64,000 nucleotides of DNA from Chlorogloeopsis fritschii PCC 6912 (GCF_000317285.1 NZ_AJLN01000120.1:32788-96787); one strand, 5' to 3'; numbered from the stretch's first letter, positions 35,751 to 45,895 are shown. Notes: a model not told the origin generated them from the letters alone. Numbers and translations: made by a program.

Positions 35751-36057
35751 ATCAATATTTGGCAAATACTTTTAACCGAGCTACTACCATTGATTTGTTT
35801 ATCTTTGATGCTGTTAAGATAAAAATCACAATTCATAATATTCTAACTTCTAGCTCTAGCTTATGTGCTCTCAGTTCCTTTTTATTTTTGTGTCGCCAAA
35901 TATACCTAATTTTCTAAATAAAAAGTATTTGTATATGATATAATCTTCTATACTAATATAGTATTAAAAAATACTATATAATTATTTTTGGACATACTAG
36001 CAATAGCTATTAATACTTATCAAAATCTACAAAAATTGAGCTAGTGGAGATAAGGTT

Positions 36058-36735
36058 TTGTTAGAGAAATTATTCTCTTGTAAACTTGTTAATTGGGTCA
36101 GTAAACAAACATATTCGCCGAAGTTAGTTAAAGAACAATTGGTGATAGCAATACAAAATTTAGGTAATCAAGACATAGAAATCAGCTTGGCTGCTATTGA
36201 TACTTTAGAGCGCATTGCTCAGAATTATCCACAGTACCACTGGGAAATTATCAATAATCTCTCTATTTTTGTACGAAATAATACCAGTTTTCTTTCTAAA
36301 GTAAAAATAGAGAGCGAGCCATTATCAAAAATTAGCGCAGATATTCAAGCTGCTTTGAGTGTGATTGGTAGGAGAGATGCCACAAAAGATCCAGAAAGTC
36401 AGCAACTTGATTTAAGCTACACAGACATCCGGGGAGTAAATCTTCACAACGCCAATTTACAGGGCGTAAATCTCTATCAAGCTAATCTATCTGGGGCTAA
36501 TCTTGTTGATGCGAACTTGCAGGAATCAATTCTTGGTGCAGCTAATCTTTCTGAGGCAAATCTAAGTGGTGCTAATCTCTCTAGAGCTATTTTGAACGCA
36601 GCAAACTTACGTGCAGCAAATCTTACTGGCGCTAACCTTACAGAGGCGAACCTGTTTTTAGCTAATCTTTGTGGTGCAAACCTTGATAGAGCAAATCTTG
36701 CTGGCACAAATTTGAGGGATGCGAATATCTATTAA
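36058..36735 (+). CDS. Pentapeptide-repeat protein
   Basis: 225 residues. The N-terminal half (about 1-105) is helical and shares a segment with the next gene (here ISADIQAALSVIGRRD and DTLERIAQNYPQYHW; there ISTDIQAAMTVIGRRN and YILEKVAQDSPQEYW), after which about 20 pentapeptides (A(N/D)LxX) fill the rest. The two genes are therefore paralogues; this one lacks the transmembrane start found in the next. The TTG at 36058 is the first start in frame; TAAGG is close upstream. The preceding 290 bp is strongly AT-rich. Confidence 0.82.
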   Translation: MLEKLFSCKLVNWVSKQTYSPKLVKEQLVIAIQNLGNQDIEISLAAIDTLERIAQNYPQYHWEIINNLSIFVRNNTSFLSKVKIESEPLSKISADIQAALSVIGRRDATKDPESQQLDLSYTDIRGVNLHNANLQGVNLYQANLSGANLVDANLQESILGAANLSEANLSGANLSRAILNAANLRAANLTGANLTEANLFLANLCGANLDRANLAGTNLRDANIY

Positions 36736-36848
36736 GCAGTTATTTTCAATCATATTTACATTCTCAATTGTGTTTTTTGATATATAATTGCATTTTCGGA
36801 TAAATGTTATAATCTTGCTCTTTATACTTCCCCTACTCCTTATTTGTA

Positions 36849-38279
36849 ATGAGGAATACTGTTGTTATGCTTGCCAAAAAGACAGACGCACTGAAAAGTT
36901 GGTTGATAGCAATAACAATATTATTGAGTCTGTCATCGGCTGCGATCGCCTTGGCTGATGCACAAGTTGAGGAACTGTCAACTGAACAAAAAATAGCAAA
37001 TAAAAATCAAGCATTAACAACAACAGCGATATTTTTTCTAGGATTAGCGATTATGGTTAATGCTTACTATGCAGCAAAGCGTGCAGAAGCAATTCAAAAT
37101 AGTGCGATCGCTACTGAGAAAAATAATGAAATTAGTCTAAAAAATCTACAGCTAACGCAAGAGCAATTAATTGCAGAGCGCTTGATGAGAGCAATTACTC
37201 AGTTAGGGCATGAGGATGTAGCAACACGAACAGGGGCAATTTATATCTTAGAAAAGGTTGCTCAAGATTCTCCACAAGAATATTGGACAATCATGGAAAT
37301 TATCTCTGCGTTTGTGCGAGAAAAAGCTGGTATTAGAGAAGAACTAGCAAAAATGCCAAAGATTTCTACTGATATACAAGCAGCAATGACTGTGATTGGT
37401 AGACGTAATGTAGAACGAGATCGAGAAAATCAGAAACTAGATTTACGGAATACGGCTATCAGACAAGCAGATCTAACGAATGCTAAACTACAACGCTTAG
37501 ATTTGCGTGGAGTTGACTTGACAAGAGCGCAATTGCAAGGATGTGACTTGTTTGAGTCTAATCTTGAGAATGCCAAACTCTGCGGGACAATTCTCTACGA
37601 AGCTAACTTGCGATCGTGCAATCTACAAGCAGCCAAACTTATTGGAGCAAACTTAAATCGAGCCAACTTATCTGAGGCGAACTTGCGTTCTGCTGATTTA
37701 TCTGGGGCAAGTTTGCGTGCGGCTAACCTAAGGAGAGCAAATTTCTACAAAGCTAATTTGCAAGGAGCAAACCTAAAAGTTGCCGATCTGTCCAAAGCAA
37801 AGTTATTTCTTGCTAACTTACAAGGAGCAAAACTTGGTAAAGCGAAACTACAGATGACCGGACTGATTGGTGCTAACCTTAAAGGTGCCAACCTCAACGG
37901 CACTGATTTGCAACAGGCAAACTTGAATGCTGCCAAACTCCAACAGACAGAGATATTTTTTGCAAACTTGGGTAAAGCTAGCTTAAGGGAAGCTGATTTA
38001 TTGGGAGCAAATCTAATGGGAGCCAATCTGCAACAAGCTATTTTTCACGAAGCTAATCTGTGCGGTACAAATCTGATGGGAGCCAACTTCTTTAGCACAA
38101 CTCTTGATAATGTTAAATTGCAAGGGGCAAACCTGACAGGAGCCAAAAATTTGCGATCGCAGCAGATTCAATTTGCAGTAGGCGATCGCACAACTGTCTT
38201 ACCTGAAGATATTGAAGTTCCAGCCAATTGGATGCGATCGCAACACTCACAAACATCTGTGATGGAACCTGAAACTTGA
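36849..38279 (+). CDS. Membrane pentapeptide-repeat protein
   Basis: 476 residues. Two hydrophobic helices (about 18-37, AIALADAQVEEL following; and about 57-75, ALTTTAIFFLGLAIMVNAYY) precede a helical region (RAITQLGHEDVATRTGAIYI) and about 45 pentapeptides. The helical region, ending IQAAMTVIGRR, is shared with the upstream gene. Pentapeptide helices usually present a scaffold; partners are unknown. The ATG at 36849 or the next one at 36867 could be used. The spacing of 113 bp from the upstream paralogue is consistent with tandem duplication and perhaps a shared transcript. Confidence 0.85.
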   Translation: MRNTVVMLAKKTDALKSWLIAITILLSLSSAAIALADAQVEELSTEQKIANKNQALTTTAIFFLGLAIMVNAYYAAKRAEAIQNSAIATEKNNEISLKNLQLTQEQLIAERLMRAITQLGHEDVATRTGAIYILEKVAQDSPQEYWTIMEIISAFVREKAGIREELAKMPKISTDIQAAMTVIGRRNVERDRENQKLDLRNTAIRQADLTNAKLQRLDLRGVDLTRAQLQGCDLFESNLENAKLCGTILYEANLRSCNLQAAKLIGANLNRANLSEANLRSADLSGASLRAANLRRANFYKANLQGANLKVADLSKAKLFLANLQGAKLGKAKLQMTGLIGANLKGANLNGTDLQQANLNAAKLQQTEIFFANLGKASLREADLLGANLMGANLQQAIFHEANLCGTNLMGANFFSTTLDNVKLQGANLTGAKNLRSQQIQFAVGDRTTVLPEDIEVPANWMRSQHSQTSVMEPET

Positions 38280-38327
38280 CTTAGAAAGTGTAGTTTAAGC
38301 AAGATTTTAAAACTTCATCCCTTCTAC

Positions 38328-38603
38328 CTAAAACATCTCACTATGTTCGTTATCCCAACATTTACCATCATGCCAACTTCTATTCGTATGTTCGCATTCT
38401 AATTTACTCTCGATCCAAGGAATTGATGTTGGATGGCTGGCAGCAGAGGTTGAACTGGTTCTTGCAAACTGGGAACTGTAAAGCAGTATGAAAGTGAATG
38501 ATGAAGTGCCTAAAGCAACTATAACAAGAATCGAAATATAAATTTTGCTCTTTTTGATTGGCTGTGGATAGCGCATAGTTTTTAGATATTTAAATTGCGA
38601 CAA
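38328..38603 (-). CDS. Small single-helix membrane protein, unknown
   Basis: 91 residues: basic start, one hydrophobic helix (ISILVIVALGTSSFTFILLYS), then a Ser/Thr-rich stretch and a short C-terminal region with two cysteines (CEHTNRSWHDGKCW). The topology suggests an envelope-facing tail whose cysteines could form a disulfide or bind a ligand. No family is recognised. It is monocistronic and lies convergent with the pentapeptide gene, 48 bp away. A downstream ATG (MRYPQ) could be the true start. Confidence 0.5.
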   Translation of the reverse strand: MSQFKYLKTMRYPQPIKKSKIYISILVIVALGTSSFTFILLYSSQFARTSSTSAASHPTSIPWIESKLECEHTNRSWHDGKCWDNEHSEMF

Positions 38604-38998
38604 ACACAGTTATATATCCGCCAATTTTGACATATTATCTCCCATACTTAATAAAGATTGCAGCCATCTTAATTAAAGATATACAAGTAGATAGAAATAA
38701 ATATTTTTTGTAAAGACTCAGCAAAAGCCATATGCTAGAATCCATAACTGGTGAGAGTTATACACTTTCTCACTTCTTTACAAAATTATATTGATTTTTC
38801 CTTACACTTACTTATTCATTGTTTTTAATTTCCCTATATCTGGTTACAACTAACAGATAAATTTTGATTTCCTAAGTATTTATAATTAAGAGTTTTCATA
38901 ATTTTTTATCAATAAAAACTGTTGAGTTTTTTGCCCTTATAAAGATACTGCTAAAAATCCAACAGTAATGTTACTTATTTTCGTATATTATCAAGTAT
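38604..38998. other. AT-rich intergenic region, nothing identified
   Basis: About 395 bp of AT-rich DNA upstream of the small membrane protein gene and downstream of the ABC permease gene (both minus strand). No gene, palindromic repeat or clear promoter was seen. Confidence 0.5.
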
Positions 38999-39838
38999 TT
39001 AACCTTTCACACCGCTACCAGTTTCCGTAGGTACAATATAACGTTGTAAAAATAAAAACAATAACAGTACTGGAGCGATAGAAATCAAAGAACCAGCAGC
39101 TACCAAGCGCCAGTCTAGAGAAAATGTCCCTGCTAGCTTTGCTACTCCCAAAGGAAGGGTATATAAATTTTCATCTTGAATGACAATTAAAGGCCAAAGA
39201 AAGTCACTCCATGAACCAATAAAAACGAAAATAGCCAGGGTAACCAATGCTGGGCGAATTGCTGGCAACATGACATACCACCACAAGCCTAACTCCGAAC
39301 AGCCATCCATGCGTGCTGCTTCTTCCATCTCTTTGGGAACGCTTATAAAAGCCTGCCGCAATAGAAAAATGCCAAAGGCAGAAGCTAAACCAGGAAAAAT
39401 CACGCCCAAATAAGTATTTCTCAAACCTAACTGAACTGTCAAAATATAGAGAGGAATCATCACAATCTGAAAAGGAATCATAATTGTAGAGACAATCCCA
39501 ATAAAAATCCAGTCTCTTCCCACAAAAGATAGTCTTGCCAAGGGATAAGCAGCTAAGGCACAAAACAATAAATTTAAGCCTACGGTTAGCAACGCAACTA
39601 GGGTACTGTTGAAAAGGTACTGTCCAAAAGGATTGGTTTGCCACACCGTAACAAAGTTCTCAAAAGTCGGTTGAGCGGGCAATAACTGCGGCGGCGACTG
39701 AAAAATATTTTCGGTTGGAGATTTCAACGCCGTACTCACAAGCCAAAGTAAAGGGAAGAGTGTTGCAGCAGCGATCGCCCCCAGTAACCCATACACTCCC
39801 AAAATTTTTAACTGTGAATTGCCACCAAAAGAATTCAT
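38999..39838 (-). CDS. Carbohydrate ABC transporter permease (MalG-type)
   Basis: 279 residues with six hydrophobic helices and the EAA loop that docks the ATPase (EEAARMDGCSELGLWW, then LPAIRPALVTLAIFVF). Such permeases pair with a MalF-type partner, a binding protein and an ATPase to import sugars or glycerol-type solutes. None of these partners is in the window, so it is an orphan that may use components encoded elsewhere. ATG 39838 is preferred: GAGG stands 6 nt before it; the extended TTG start at 39853 is weaker. Confidence 0.87.
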   Translation of the reverse strand: MNSFGGNSQLKILGVYGLLGAIAAATLFPLLWLVSTALKSPTENIFQSPPQLLPAQPTFENFVTVWQTNPFGQYLFNSTLVALLTVGLNLLFCALAAYPLARLSFVGRDWIFIGIVSTIMIPFQIVMIPLYILTVQLGLRNTYLGVIFPGLASAFGIFLLRQAFISVPKEMEEAARMDGCSELGLWWYVMLPAIRPALVTLAIFVFIGSWSDFLWPLIVIQDENLYTLPLGVAKLAGTFSLDWRLVAAGSLISIAPVLLLFLFLQRYIVPTETGSGVKG

Positions 39839-39897
39839 ACTAAACCTCAACAAAATTAATCTGTAGCTTATACCAATTTTGGATTGCTAAACTTCTG

Positions 39898-40056
39898 GGC
39901 GTTGCTGAATAGAAGTATGAAATTAAGAAACGTAGTAAATTAAAACTCTTACTCTCTGCGTCTTTGCGTGACGCCAGTTGCTACAACGCGGGGAACCCGC
40001 GCAACGCACTGGCTCCTCTGCGTGAGATAAAATTCATCCCCGGATTCAGCAACACC
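39898..40056. mobile_element. 159-bp MITE with 13-bp terminal inverted repeats and 8-bp target duplication
   Basis: The left end reads ggcgttgctgaat (39898-39910) and the right end attcagcaacacc (40044-40056), inverted repeats with one mismatch. The element is flanked by perfect direct repeats aacttctg at 39890-39897 and 40057-40064. It has no open frame and contains internal inverted segments (gcggg-gaa-cccgc) and ctctgcgt direct repeats. These are the hallmarks of a non-autonomous miniature transposon that moved by a transposase from elsewhere. Confidence 0.8.
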
Positions 40057-40199
40057 AACTTCTGTCTGCTTGAGTTCTAGAACAGCTTAGACATTAGGTT
40101 TTGACCATATCTTGAGCATACTTCTATTTTTTGTAATATTTTCTTAAGAATTTGAGCAACTTTTAGTATCAAGCTGGTAATCTAATAATTTAGAGCAAG

Positions 40200-40572
40200 T
40201 AAAATTAACGACAGGCACACGTTAATATTCCAAATTTGCGGACTATGGCTCGTGCCTCCTGCCTGAGTCCAACACAGCGATACTTTGCTTCCCCATAACA
40301 TTCAACAAGAAAGATTATCAAGCTTAACATCAGATTTGCACTGTTCTGATTTTTGTTGAAAGACTGCTTGTGTAATCATGCAGATTCCTTAACTGCAAGT
40401 TTCTTGGCAAGACTGGGATGTACGTAAGCAAGCTAGTTCCCTGTGTATGATGTCCACCTTAGTTGTAATTACTCCCATCAATCGATTTTTAAATATCGCG
40501 ATTTACCATCTTAATTGCGATGCCATGAACTGCCTTAAGTCTAGCAGCCGTCTGCTAGACTTAATTTTTATT
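40200..40572 (+). ncRNA. Candidate non-coding transcript ending in an intrinsic terminator
   Basis: The stretch has no credible ORF but contains paired segments: acaggcac (40211-40218) with gtgcct and tgcctg near 40252-40266, and ends in a 12-bp hairpin (taagtctagcag / ctgctagactta) followed by attttt. A + strand terminator without a gene before it suggests an RNA gene. Its start is unknown; no good promoter was found. I could not match it to 6S, tmRNA, RNase P or SRP RNA. Confidence 0.35.
40536..40572 (+). terminator. Strong intrinsic terminator
   Basis: 12-bp perfect stem (40536-40547 with 40552-40563), 4-nt loop ccgt, followed by atttttatt on the + strand. The opposite strand has no U-tract after the stem, so it acts rightward. 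The nearest upstream gene on this strand is more than 2 kb away. Confidence 0.7.
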
Positions 40573-40633
40573 AAATAGCTAATATACTCTTTCTCTTCTC
40601 TGCATTCTTTCAACTGATAACTTGTACCCTTCT

Positions 40634-40722
40634 CAATGACAGTAAGGTGGGCACTATCCACAATGTAAAAATAAGGGTTTGAGGTAAGTTAGGCAGTGCC
40701 CACCCTACAAAAATTGCTACTC
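40634..40722. repeat. GGTGGGCACTG-ended repeat, copy B
   Basis: Aligns with copy A at 10841-10929: aaggtgggcactatccac at one end, gcagtgcccaccctac at the other, the same ataagggtttgagg middle and the same trailing aaaaattgct. Here the end repeats are better complements, so this may be the less decayed copy. It lies upstream of the sensor kinase gene. Confidence 0.65.
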
Positions 40723-40872
40723 AACAGAACCATATTGACAATATGTTGATTGTATAAGTTGTGTTGATTGTATAACTTCTGTGGGAATACTAGGTTTACG
40801 AGTATAAAGATTTGCCTATTCACTGACAGGTGAACCACTTACTCAGAAAAAACGTTTGAGAAACACAGACTG

Positions 40873-43074
40873 ATGAAGAGGCCTCACTCCAGCAAAGTTA
40901 AAGCATTCCCATTACAGCTTGTTCTCATTGTTCCATTTATTTTACAAATTTTTGGAGCAGTTGGTCTGGTGGGCTACCTGTCCTTTAAAAATGGGCAGAA
41001 AGCCGTGAACAACTTGGCAGATCAGTTAATGAATCGAACTAGCAGTCTAGTAGATCAACACCTAAATTCCTATTTGTCTATCCCCCATAGGGTGAACCAA
41101 ATTAATGCTGATGCGATACAGATGGGATTATTGGATGTGCGCGATCGCCAAACCATCGGCAAGTATTTCTGGAAACAGATGCAGGCGTATGACTTGACTT
41201 ACATCGGCATCGGACTGACAACAGGTGAAGGGGCAGGGGCAGGACGATATGATGGTAAAACCGTCACGATTGATGATTGGAGTGCAAAACCTCCAAAAAA
41301 TCTTTATACCTACGCCACTGATGAAAAAGGCGATCGCACCAATGTCACCACTATTTATGATTGGGACAATTTTAGTATGTCCTGGTATACAGAACCTGTG
41401 AAAGCAGGTAAAGCTATCTGGTCGCGAATTTACACCTGGAATTATCCCAATCATCCATATATTGTTGCTTCCGCTGGTCGCCCCATCTATGACGCCCAAA
41501 ATCGATTGCTGGGGATGGTTGGCGCAGATATCCATCTGTTGAAGCTCGGTGAGTTTTTACGGCATTTGGATGTCAGCCGCAATGGACAGGTTTTTATTCT
41601 GGAGCGAAATGGGATGCTAATAGCAGACTCTAGCACCCAACAACCCTTTACTTTAGTCAAAGATGATATTCAGCGGTTGAAAGCTACAGATAGTCTCGAT
41701 CCGGCAGTTCAGGGCATTGCCAAACAACTCCAGCAATCCTTCAAAGGATTCCAATCCATTACTCAACCCAAAAAACTGCTACTAAACTGGCAAGGAGAAA
41801 CACATTTTGTTTATGTTACTCCCTGGCGTGACCAATATGGACTGGATTGGCTAGTAGTGGTTAGCGTGCCGGAAAACGCTTTTATGGCACAAATCAACGC
41901 TAATACCCGCACTACCATTTTGCTCTGTCTAGGAGCATTAATTGTGGCAACCCTGATGGGCTATTTCACCTCCCGCTGGATTACACGCCCGATTTTGCGC
42001 ATGAATCTAGCAAGTCAGGCAATGGCATCTGGTAATTTAGAGCAAACACTAGACAACAGTAGCGTTCAAGAACTCAACACACTTGCCCAATCCTTTAATC
42101 ATATGGCAGGGCAATTGAGCGAATCCTTTACCGCTTTAGAGAACAGTAAAGCAGAGCTAGAAGATCGGGTAGAAGAACGTACTAGCGAACTCAAAACCGC
42201 CTTAAGTGAGTTACAACGTACTCAAGCACAAGTCGTTCAGAACGAAAAAATGTCAAGCTTGGGTCAATTAGTAGCAGGTGTAGCTCATGAAATCAACAAC
42301 CCGGTCAACTTTATTCACGGCAATATTACTCACCTGAACGAATACACTCAAGATTTGCTGCGGATGATTCAGCTCTACCAGCAACGCCACCCTAGCAGCG
42401 ATCCAGAGATTCAAGCCCTAGCCGACGAAATCGATTTGGAGTTTTTGGTTGATGATTTACAGAAAATGCTGTCTTCGATGAAAATCGGTACTGATCGAAT
42501 TCGGACAATTGTCTTATCGCTGCGTAACTTTTCGCGTATGGATGAATCAGAATTTAAAACAGTTGACATTCATGAGGGGATTGAAAGCACGCTGTTAATT
42601 TTGGCACACCGCCTCAAAGAAAGACCAGAACATCCGGCAATTGAAGTGATTCGAGATTATGGCAACTTGCCCCCAGTCGAATGTTATCCCGGACAACTTA
42701 ATCAAGTCTTAATGAATATTCTGGTGAATGCAATCGATGTCCTCGATGAGGTAAATGCCAAGCGTACCAATCGGGAAATTGAGGAAAACCCCAGTCAAAT
42801 TACCATCCGTACCTCATTAATTGACTCGCAGTCTGTGAAAATTGCGATCGCCGACAATGGATCGGGAATGCCAGAGCAGGTTAAAAACCGTATTTTCGAT
42901 CCTTTCTTTACTACCAAACCCGTAGGTAAGGGAACAGGTATGGGTATGGCGATTAGCTATCAAATTATTACTGAAAAACATGGTGGCAAATTGGAATGTT
43001 TCTCTACCCCTGGCAAAGGAACGGAGTTTATAATTCAAGTGCCGATTAGCCAAAGAGTTTGTGAAACAGTCTAA
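40873..43074 (+). CDS. Membrane sensor histidine kinase (Cache-HAMP-HisKA)
   Basis: 733 residues: transmembrane helix about 15-37, an extracytoplasmic double-Cache-type sensor domain (about 40-345) with [17 protein letters not shown] and [14 protein letters not shown], a second transmembrane helix (about 347-367), HAMP ([18 protein letters not shown]), a coiled coil ([19 protein letters not shown]), H-box [12 protein letters not shown] with His near 472, and an ATPase domain with [19 protein letters not shown] and GTGMGMAIS. It probably senses a small external ligand. No response regulator is adjacent, so the partner is elsewhere. It stands alone between repeat elements. Confidence 0.92.
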   Translation: MKRPHSSKVKAFPLQLVLIVPFILQIFGAVGLVGYLSFKNGQKAVNNLADQLMNRTSSLVDQHLNSYLSIPHRVNQINADAIQMGLLDVRDRQTIGKYFWKQMQAYDLTYIGIGLTTGEGAGAGRYDGKTVTIDDWSAKPPKNLYTYATDEKGDRTNVTTIYDWDNFSMSWYTEPVKAGKAIWSRIYTWNYPNHPYIVASAGRPIYDAQNRLLGMVGADIHLLKLGEFLRHLDVSRNGQVFILERNGMLIADSSTQQPFTLVKDDIQRLKATDSLDPAVQGIAKQLQQSFKGFQSITQPKKLLLNWQGETHFVYVTPWRDQYGLDWLVVVSVPENAFMAQINANTRTTILLCLGALIVATLMGYFTSRWITRPILRMNLASQAMASGNLEQTLDNSSVQELNTLAQSFNHMAGQLSESFTALENSKAELEDRVEERTSELKTALSELQRTQAQVVQNEKMSSLGQLVAGVAHEINNPVNFIHGNITHLNEYTQDLLRMIQLYQQRHPSSDPEIQALADEIDLEFLVDDLQKMLSSMKIGTDRIRTIVLSLRNFSRMDESEFKTVDIHEGIESTLLILAHRLKERPEHPAIEVIRDYGNLPPVECYPGQLNQVLMNILVNAIDVLDEVNAKRTNREIEENPSQITIRTSLIDSQSVKIAIADNGSGMPEQVKNRIFDPFFTTKPVGKGTGMGMAISYQIITEKHGGKLECFSTPGKGTEFIIQVPISQRVCETV

Positions 43075-43105
43075 TACCAAATCCGGTTTACCCTCTTTAT
43101 TCTTT

Positions 43106-43152
43106 AGTCCGCGTAGGCGGACTTGGTTTGTTTAGCCGCGACTTCCAGTCGC
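43106..43152. repeat. Double-hairpin repeat, copy B
   Basis: agtccgc-gtag-gcggact (43106-43123), a spacer tggtttgtttagcc, then gcgact-tcc-agtcgc (43138-43152). Compare 10933-10986: same order, spacer and stem lengths with different stem bases. It lies between the convergent ends of the sensor kinase and cyclo-ligase genes and may terminate both. Confidence 0.65.
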
Positions 43153-43176
43153 CAAGGGAAAGAGTGGTTGTGAAGC

Positions 43177-43731
43177 TTAATTTTGAATTTGTATTAATCC
43201 AGTTTCTGTACAAACAGCACTTAAAGGTTTATCCCAAGGTTCAATCGGTAATTGGGGTAAATAGGCAAAATCAAAAACAATGCCAATAGTAGTTTTATTT
43301 GCCCACTCAGGTGCAGCAAGCAAGCGATCATAATATCCCCCACCGTAGCCCAAGCGATAACCTTGATAGTCACAAGCAACACAAGGCACAAAAATTAAAT
43401 CTACTTCAGCAGGCTCTATAGTTGGGGCATGAGGATGGGGTTCGCTAATGCCATAAACCCCTATTTGTAAAGAGTCTTGGGGTGTCCAAATGTGCCAGTA
43501 CAGAGAATCGCCGACGCAGCGAGGAAACCCCCAGATTTTACTATCGTCAAATAACAGACTCAAATCGGGTTCTTGGCGAAAGCTGAAATAAGCCAGGATT
43601 GTTTTTGCTTGAGTAAATAAGGTTGATGTGAGAAGGTGGGTGCAGATGCGATCGCTCTTTTGTTTCCATTCTTCAACTAACATTAATTGACGTTTGTTTA
43701 AAAGCGATCGGCGTAGTTGTTTTTTTTCCAT
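43177..43731 (-). CDS. 5-formyltetrahydrofolate cyclo-ligase
   Basis: 184 residues, the usual length for this enzyme, which uses ATP to convert 5-formyl-THF into 5,10-methenyl-THF, recycling folate in the cytosol. The typical C-terminal part is present: DLIFVPCVACDYQGYRLGYGGGYYDRLL, here quoted as its YGGGYYDR core, followed by the VFDFAYLPQLPIEPWD region. An N-terminal basic helix with KKQLRRSLLNKRQ fits the ATP-binding start. Monocistronic by spacing (about 110 bp to fcl). Confidence 0.9.
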   Translation of the reverse strand: MEKKQLRRSLLNKRQLMLVEEWKQKSDRICTHLLTSTLFTQAKTILAYFSFRQEPDLSLLFDDSKIWGFPRCVGDSLYWHIWTPQDSLQIGVYGISEPHPHAPTIEPAEVDLIFVPCVACDYQGYRLGYGGGYYDRLLAAPEWANKTTIGIVFDFAYLPQLPIEPWDKPLSAVCTETGLIQIQN

Positions 43732-43845
43732 TTAATTATTCATAGAAAATCATCTATGAAGGCAAAAAAACACCAAGGAAACATTTATGTCAGTCTTGGT
43801 GTCTTCGTGGTTATATTATGCCTAATTCAATTTGACATACTAAAC

Positions 43846-44790
43846 TTAAGCAGCATTTTGCCGCCACCAGTCAATCGTATTCTTCAACCCTTGTTTAAAG
43901 TCCACTTGAGCAGTAAAACCAAAGGCTTTCGCCGCCCTTTGTGTATCCAAGCAACGGCGTGGCTGCCCGTTAGGCTTGTCAGTTTCCCAAACAATTTCAC
44001 CATCAAATTCCATCAATTCACAAATCAGATTAATCAAATCGCGGATTGAGATTTCATAACCTGTTCCCAAATTGACTGGCTCAGGGTCGTTGTAAAATTG
44101 AGTACCCATCACAATTCCCCGTGCCGCATCCTCAGAATAGAGAAACTCACGCGTAGGGCTTCCATCACCCCAAACAGAAATTGTCTTCTCTCCCTTCACT
44201 TGTGCGTCGTGAACTTTGCGAATTAAGGCTGGAATCACATGAGAACTTCTAGGATCAAAGTTATCCTCTGGCCCGTATAAATTCACAGGCAAAAGATAAA
44301 TACCATTAAAGCCGTACTGTTGGCGGTAAGCTTGCAACTGCACTAACAAAGCTTTTTTTGCCACTCCGTAAGGGGCGTTAGTTTCCTCTGGATAGCCATT
44401 CCACAAGTTGTCTTCGTTAAATGGCACCGGAGTAAATTTTGGATAAGCACAAATAGTGCCTATACAAACAAATTTTTCTACGACCGCTTGATAAGCAGCA
44501 TGAATCAGCTGAGTTCCCATCATCAAGTTATCGTAGAACAATTCGGCGGGCTTTTCGCGGTTAAGACCGATACCACCAACGTGGGCTGCAAGGTGAATGA
44601 CAATATCTTGCTGATCGACTGCGCGTTTGCAGTTTTCCATCAGACGCAAATCACAATCACGCGATCGCGGTACTGTAATTTTCTCCCGATTTGCTCCTGC
44701 TTTCACAAGACAATCTATCACCTGACGTCCAAGAAAACCAGAGCCTCCAGTGACTAGAATCTTTTTATTATTCAGTTCTAAGGCCTTCAT
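43846..44790 (-). CDS. fcl: GDP-L-fucose synthase
   Basis: An extended SDR of 314 residues. It would convert GDP-4-keto-6-deoxymannose to GDP-L-fucose by epimerisation and NADPH reduction. NAD(P)-binding GGSGFLGRQ at the N terminus, a Ser/Tyr/Lys catalytic set ([11 protein letters not shown] and [10 protein letters not shown], YxxxK), and [20 protein letters not shown] are typical. It follows gmd by 25 bp on the same strand, so substrate supply and use are co-transcribed. The product feeds fucose-containing exopolysaccharides or glycans. Confidence 0.93.
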   Translation of the reverse strand: MKALELNNKKILVTGGSGFLGRQVIDCLVKAGANREKITVPRSRDCDLRLMENCKRAVDQQDIVIHLAAHVGGIGLNREKPAELFYDNLMMGTQLIHAAYQAVVEKFVCIGTICAYPKFTPVPFNEDNLWNGYPEETNAPYGVAKKALLVQLQAYRQQYGFNGIYLLPVNLYGPEDNFDPRSSHVIPALIRKVHDAQVKGEKTISVWGDGSPTREFLYSEDAARGIVMGTQFYNDPEPVNLGTGYEISIRDLINLICELMEFDGEIVWETDKPNGQPRRCLDTQRAAKAFGFTAQVDFKQGLKNTIDWWRQNAA

Positions 44791-44815
44791 TATTTAATTC
44801 TTGCTCGTGTTTTTT

Positions 44816-45895
44816 TTACAAGTGAAGCACGCCCAACTCTTGCCGAATCATAGCATTATCTTTAATTGCTTTGACTACATTGCCATTGGGAGAAGTTAAA
44901 CCCAAGGCTTGCAAGTCTGCTTCCACCATCAGGGCGACTAGTTCTTCAAATGTTACTGAAGGCTTCCAACCCAACTTTTGCCGAGCTTTTGTAGAATCAC
45001 CAATTAACAACTCTACTTCTGCTGGACGGAGATAGCGTGGATCAAACTCCACATAATCTTGCCAATTGAGATTTACATAACTAAATGCTAGTTCTAGAAA
45101 CTCTCGGACTGAGTGAGTTTCACCAGTAGCAATCACGTAGTCCTCAGGTTCGTCTTGCTGTAGCATCATCCACATTGCCCTGACGTAATCTTTGGCGTAG
45201 CCCCAATCTCGTTTGGCATCTAAATTGCCCATATAAAGCTTTTTCTGTCTAGCACCAAAAATCCGAGCGACTGCCATTGTGATCTTACGCGTCACAAACG
45301 TTTCACCCCGACGGGGAGATTCATGGTTAAAAAGTATGCCATTGCACGCAAACAAGCCGTAAGATTCTCGGTAATTTATCGTTTGCCAGTGAGCATAAAC
45401 TTTAGCACAAGCATAAGGACTGCGGGGATAAAATGGCGTTGTTTCTTTTTGGGGTACCTCTTGTACCAAACCAAACATTTCTGAAGAACCAGCTTGGTAA
45501 AACCGCACCTGAATCCCAGTGCGATGCTGATAATCACGGATCGCTTCCAACAAACGCAGCGTTCCCATTCCAACTGCATCTGCGGTGTATTCGGGTGAGT
45601 CAAAACTTACTCTCACGTGGGATTGAGCACCCAGGTTGTAAATTTCGGTTGGTTGTACTTCTTCAAGGATGCGACGTAGTGTAGTACCGTCAGTTAGGTC
45701 GCCATAATGAAGAAACAGTCGCACTCCCTCTTTATGAGGATCTTCGTAAATGTGATCGATACGATCTGTATTGAATGTCGAAGTCCGGCGAATAATGCCA
45801 TGAACTTCGTAACCTTGTTCAAGTAAAAACTCACTCAAATAGGAGCCATCTTGACCGGTAATACCAGTAATCAAAGCTCGCTTTGGTTGCGTCAT
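44816..45895 (-). CDS. gmd: GDP-mannose 4,6-dehydratase
   Basis: 359-residue extended SDR with [25 protein letters not shown] N terminus ([11 protein letters not shown]), [35 protein letters not shown] (YxxxK) and [16 protein letters not shown], all characteristic. It dehydrates GDP-D-mannose to the 4-keto-6-deoxy sugar used by the downstream fcl product. I use the ATG at 45895; AAGG at 10 nt is rather far, so the TTG at 45901 (two extra residues, spacing 4) is possible. First gene of a two-gene operon. Confidence 0.95.
   Translation of the reverse strand: MTQPKRALITGITGQDGSYLSEFLLEQGYEVHGIIRRTSTFNTDRIDHIYEDPHKEGVRLFLHYGDLTDGTTLRRILEEVQPTEIYNLGAQSHVRVSFDSPEYTADAVGMGTLRLLEAIRDYQHRTGIQVRFYQAGSSEMFGLVQEVPQKETTPFYPRSPYACAKVYAHWQTINYRESYGLFACNGILFNHESPRRGETFVTRKITMAVARIFGARQKKLYMGNLDAKRDWGYAKDYVRAMWMMLQQDEPEDYVIATGETHSVREFLELAFSYVNLNWQDYVEFDPRYLRPAEVELLIGDSTKARQKLGWKPSVTFEELVALMVEADLQALGLTSPNGNVVKAIKDNAMIRQELGVLHL

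Noticed and set aside
40200..40572. 6S RNA, tmRNA, RNase P or SRP RNA
   Set aside because: I could not find the conserved cores of these RNAs; kept only as an unassigned candidate.
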